From Loxodes magnus (taxonomy: Eukaryota > Ciliophora > Karyorelictea > Loxodida > Loxodidae): 64,000 nucleotides of DNA. The notes beneath the pieces were generated by a model that was not told the DNA's origin, made no database searches, and saw only the letters and a list, made by a program, of their open reading frames with translations. Below are positions 59,768 to 64,000 of this stretch, one piece after another. Location: contig CAMPDV010000241.1 in assembly GCA_946699065.1 (NCBI GenBank), positions 365,005-429,004 of the forward strand. The letters are read 5' to 3'. The first letter of the stretch is position 1, and each line of letters starts with the position of its first letter. The position numbers and the translations under genes are program-made.

Positions 59768-61108
59768 ATGTCCTAAAACATTAGATGTTAATCGTGTTAA
59801 GGAGATTTCGAGAGCTAGATGAAAGTACCTATGGTTCTCCCATGTACCCATAACATCTGTGCAATTTGTGCCTTCGATTCGTTCTAGAAAAGCATGACCA
59901 TTAGATGTGTTTAGTAATCATGTTAACTACCTCATAAGATACATCCCGTAAACTTATAGAAGGATGCGCAGTTGTTGAAGTATTTGGAGTCAAAGGGGTT
60001 GCTCGATAGCATATCATTACTAGAAGGTTAATAGGCTTCAGTAAAATCAGTTCGTATTTAGTTAGTTAAGTAGCAAGCAACTTTCATCTAGTAGTTGATT
60101 TAGCATATCAATTTATTCGTCTTCAAGGACAGTTTAGCTGTATAAAAGGACTTAAAATAATCAGCTAAGGTTATCAAGTAGTAGTTAAATCTTCTGAGAA
60201 TCTAGTAGAGTCAAATAAATAAGAATCAGTAAGGAAATTCTCAGTAGTTAAGTTACGACAATCCATAATTGAGTTAGAGAATATCATCCTTAGTTTCTGA
60301 AGCTTAAAGAGTCATGTAATAGTTGTCTTAGGTATCGACAAAGGTATTTGAGGACTTATAGAATGTTAAGAGTTCTTTTATTTAAGTAACTAAGGTTAAT
60401 GGTTAATACTAGGTTTAGTTATAATAGTTGAATTATCAAGCTTAGGTTAGCTAATAGGAGAAAGGAGCATTAGAAAGTTAAATAAAAAAATACATTGAGG
60501 AGAATAAGAGACTTGCGAAATAGTTGAGTTAGATATAAAGCATTTTGATTTAAAAGCTTAAGCCACCTAAATAGTCATGTTAATAGTCTATATAGCCTAT
60601 CTAGTTCATATGTTAGTCCATTGAATAGGTCTAGTAGTAATAAGAAATTTAAATTATACCTTAATAGCTTTAATAGCTTTAGCAGCCTCAACGACCTCAG
60701 AAATAGCTTTAATAGAATCAATAATCTGAGTAGCCTTAGATATCTTAATAATAGACTTAATAGCAACCTTAATTATTGTCGTAATAATATTCTATCAAAT
60801 AATAAGGTTATCAGTAATCAAATATTTAAGTTATGCCTTAATAAAAACCTTAGTTAAGTTTAGATATATCTATAACAATAGTATCGCCTAACAATAAGAA
60901 ATTGAAGTTCGTGGTCAAATAAGATATTACAATCGCATAGATAAAGGAATAGATAGAATAAAATACAAGATTAGAACCACCTTATTTAGAATTATTAAAG
61001 AACGGTTAAATCTTGAATAACTCTTATACGATAGCTTAAAATTAAATAGTGAATGGAGAGAGACTTAAAATGGCATTGAGTAAGCTATAATAAAAAAATA
61101 GGTGGTGA
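59768..61108 (+). CDS. RING / Gln-rich coiled-coil / ubiquitin-like domain protein (446 aa), probable E3 ligase
   Basis: ATG at 59768 to TGA at 61106, one frame with no internal TGA. Residues 7-52 form a C3HC4 RING: C7-x2-C10, C26-T-H28, C31-x2-C34, C47-x4-C52 (LPCTHNICAIC). It is followed by KDAQLLKYLESKGLLDS, a Leu/Gln/Lys coiled coil (about 100-250), and a Gln-rich stretch where TAA/TAG dominate (about 250-350). The C-terminus (about 360-440) is ubiquitin-like: LKFVVKQDITIAQIKEQIEQ, YLELLKNGQILNNS and ERLKMALSKL align with beta2-alpha1-beta3 and the last strand of ubiquitin. Predicted to bind an E2 through RING. The Gln repeat makes 9-bp periodic DNA that gives misleading ORFs on both strands. 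Intact and well supported. Confidence 0.8.
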
Positions 61109-61204
61109 GAGTTATACTATTTAAAGATAAAGGTGAATAAAAATTTTTTATTTAATAAAATTTAGGAAGTAAGCAGAATTAAGAAACATATTTTATTACA
61201 GAGA

Positions 61205-64000
61205 GTAAGTTTTATTAATATTCTTAATTTAGGTAAGTTAATTTAATATTCTTAACTTAGGTAAGTTAATTTAATATTATTAACTTAGGTAAAGTTAATT
61301 TAATATTCTAAACTTAGGTAAGTTTATTTAATATTCTTAACTTAGGTAAGTTAATTTAATATTCTTAACTTAGGTAAGTTAATTTAATATTCTAAACTTA
61401 GGTAAGTTAATTTAATATTCTTAACTTAGGTAAGTTAATTTAATATTCTTAACTTAGGTAAGTTAATTTAATATTCTAAACTTAGGTAAGTTAATTTAAT
61501 ATTCTTAACTTAGGTAAGTTAATTTAATATTCTAAACTTAGGTAAGTTAATTTAATATTCTTAACTTAGGTAAGTTAATTTAATATTCTAAACTTAGGTA
61601 AGTTAATTTAATATTCTTAACTTAGGTAAGTTAATTTAATATTCTAAACTTAGGTAAGTTAATTTAATATTCTTAACTTAGGTAAGTTAATTTAATATTC
61701 TTAACTTAGGTAAGTCAATTTAATATTCTTAACTTATAGCATGTAAGTTAATTTAATATTCTTAACTTAGGTAAGTTAATTTAATATTCTTAACTTAGGT
61801 AAGTTAATTTAATATTCTAAACTTAGGTAAGTTAATTTAATATTCTTAACTTAGGTAAGTTAATTTAATATTCTAAACTTAGGTAAGTTAATTTAATATT
61901 CTAAACTTAGGTAAGTTAATTTAATATTCTTAACTTAGGTAAGTTAATTTAATATTCTTAACTTAGGTAAGTTTATTTAATATTCTTAACTTAGGTAAGT
62001 CAATTTAATATTCTTAACTTAGGTAAGTTAATTTAATATTCTAAACTTAGGTAAGTTAATTTAATATTCTAAACTTAGGTAAGTTAATTTAATATTCTTA
62101 ACTTAGGTAAGTTAATTTAATATTCTTAACTTAGGTAAGTCAATTTAATATTCTTAACTTAGGTAAGTTAATTTAATATTCTTAACTTATAGCATGTAAG
62201 TTAATTTAATATTCTTAACTTAGGTAAGTTAATTTAATATTCTTAACTTAGGTAAGTCAATTTAATATTCTTAACTTAGGTAAGTCAATTTAATATTCTT
62301 AACTTATAGCATGTAAGTTAATTTAATATTCTTAACTTAGGTAAGTTAATTTAATATTCTAAACTTAGGTAAGTTAATTTAATATTCTAAACTTAGGTAA
62401 GTTAATTTAATATTCTTAACTTAGGTAAGTTAATTTAATATTCTTAACTTAGGTAAGTTAATTTAATATTCTTAACTTAGGTAAGTTAATTTAATATTCT
62501 TAACTTAGGTAAGTTTATTTAATATTCTTAACTTAGGTAAGTTAATTTAATATTCTTAACTTAGGTAAGTTAATTTAATATTCTTAACTTAGGTAAGTCA
62601 ATTTAATATTCTTAACTTATAGCATGTAAGTTAATTTAATATTCTAAACTTAGGTAAGTTAATTTAATATTATTAACTTAGGTAAGTTAATTTAATATTC
62701 TAAACTTAGGTAAGTTAATTTAATATTCTTAACTTAGGTAAGTTAATTTAATATTCTAAACTTAGGTAAGTTAATTTAATATTCTTAACTTAGGTAAGTT
62801 AATTTAATATTCTTAACTTATAGCATGTAAGTTAATTTAATATTCTTAACTTAGGTAAGTTAATTTAATATTCTAAACTTAGGTAAGTTAATTTAATATT
62901 CTTAACTTAGGTAAGTTAATTTAATATTCTAAACTTAGGTAAGTTAATTTAATATTCTTAACTTAGGTAAGTCAATTTAATATTCTTAACTTATAGCATG
63001 TAAGTTAATTTAATATTCTTAACTTAGGTAAGTTAATTTAATATTCTAAACTTAGGTAAGTTAATTTAATATTATTAACTTAGGTAAAGTTAATTTAATA
63101 TTCTAAACTTAGGTAAGTTAATTTAATATTCTTAACTTAGGTAAGTTAATTTAATATTCTAAACTTAGGTAAGTTAATTTAATATTCTTAACTTAGGTAA
63201 GTTAATTTAATATTCTTAACTTATAGCATGTAAGTTAATTTAATATTCTTAACTTAGGTAAGTTAATTTAATATTCTAAACTTAGGTAAGTTAATTTAAT
63301 ATTCTTAACTTAGGTAAGTTAATTTAATATTCTAAACTTAGGTAAGTTAATTTAATATTCTTAACTTAGGTAAGTCAATTTAATATTCTTAACTTATAGC
63401 ATGTAAGTTAATTTAATATTCTTAACTTAGGTAAGTTAATTTAATATTCTAAACTTAGGTAAGTTAATTTAATATTCTAAACTTAGGTAAGTTAATTTAA
63501 TATTCTTAACTTAGGTAAGTTAATTTAATATTCTTAACTTAGGTAAGTTTATTTAATATTCTTAACTTAGGTAAGTTAATTTAATATTCTTAACTTAGGT
63601 AAGTTAATTTAATATTCTTAACTTAGGTAAGTCAATTTAATATTCTTAACTTATAGCATGTAAGTTAATTTAATATTCTAAACTTAGGTAAGTTAATTTA
63701 ATATTATTAACTTAGGTAAAGTTAATTTAATATTCTAAACTTAGGTAAGTTAATTTAATATTCTTAACTTAGGTAAGTTAATTTAATATTCTTAACTTAG
63801 GTAAGTTAATTTAATATTCTAAACTTAGGTAAGTTAATTTAATATTCTTAACTTAGGTAAGTTAATTTAATATTCTAAACTTAGGTAAGTTAATTTAATA
63901 TTCTTAACTTAGGTAAGTTAATTTAATATTCTAAACTTAGGTAAGTTAATTTAATATTCTTAACTTAGGTAAGTTAATTTAATATTCTTAACTTAGGTAA
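61205..64000. repeat. 28-bp minisatellite, about 100 units, running off the window
   Basis: Tandem 28-bp units in phase GTAAGTTAATTTAATATT-C-TTAACTTAG from 61205 to the window end. Variants are CTAAAC for CTTAAC, GTCAATT for GTTAATT, GTTTATT, ATTATTAAC, a 29-bp GTAAAGTT form, and a 33-bp form with TTATAGCATGTAAGT (near 61735, 62187, 62305, 62617, 62820, 62994, 63222, 63387 and 63652). Variants recur in the same order in several blocks, so multi-unit segments were duplicated. No RNA or protein recognised. Confidence 0.97.

Noticed and set aside
60575..60857. Leucine-rich or Asn-rich short ORFs on both strands
   Set aside because: They are shadows of the CAA/TAA/TAG-Gln repeat in the RING-UBL gene.
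61205..64000. Telomeric repeat (TTAGG-like)
   Set aside because: The unit is 28 bp, not a short G-rich repeat; TTAGG occurs once per unit within a longer AT-rich sequence.

Overview
The window is very AT-rich nuclear DNA from a ciliate that appears to use all three standard stop codons as sense codons. Read with the standard code it has almost no ORFs. Read with UAA/UAG = Gln, long Gln-rich proteins appear on both strands, and in-frame UGA falls repeatedly on positions where a known family has Trp: both Trp of a GPS motif, NWRPI of a reverse transcriptase, two Trp positions of WD40 repeats, and Trp codons that are TGG in one paralogue and TGA in another. Likely gene ends are UGA. This fits the karyorelict nuclear code (UAA/UAG = Gln, UGA = Trp or stop; Loxodes/Parduczia type). 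A Condylostoma-type code is the alternative. Assignment to a karyorelictean is inference. Because no codon is an absolute stop, coding calls rest on domain matches, paralogue comparison and in-frame UGA depletion, and gene ends are approximate.

Layout. 1-888: end of a fatty-acid-hydroxylase-like gene. 2-5.3 kb: decayed zinc-knuckle (Gag-like) ORFs. 5316-22560: a 17.2-kb satellite of 497-bp units (34 full copies plus a partial one), nearly identical, each holding two convergent tRNA-derived modules with Pol III boxes and T-runs. 25145-27658: an 837-codon Gln/Asn/Lys-rich ORF. 28.0, 37.6 and 46.9 kb: three copies of one 314-bp element, each flanked by its own 13-17-bp target-site duplication and carrying covarying hairpins. 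29.26 kb: tRNA-Lys(UUU). 29.6-37.3 kb: a run of protein relics on the minus strand (LINE reverse transcriptase, WD40, TKL-like kinase, zinc-knuckle protein, Rab GTPase). 38.6-49.4 kb: two recurrent zinc-knuckle families, plus single ORFs. 49.4-58.9 kb: better-preserved ORFs, a tRNA-Asn(GUU), and a GPS-motif membrane protein. 59768-61108: an intact RING / Gln-rich coiled-coil / ubiquitin-like protein. 61205-64000: a 28-bp minisatellite that runs off the window and in which every unit reads as a GT-AG mini-intron.

The genes form no obvious pathway. The picture is a eukaryotic region of scattered genes, retroelement debris and two large tandem arrays. Several otherwise recognisable proteins are broken by 1-nt shifts in homopolymers, which could be real decay or assembly error.
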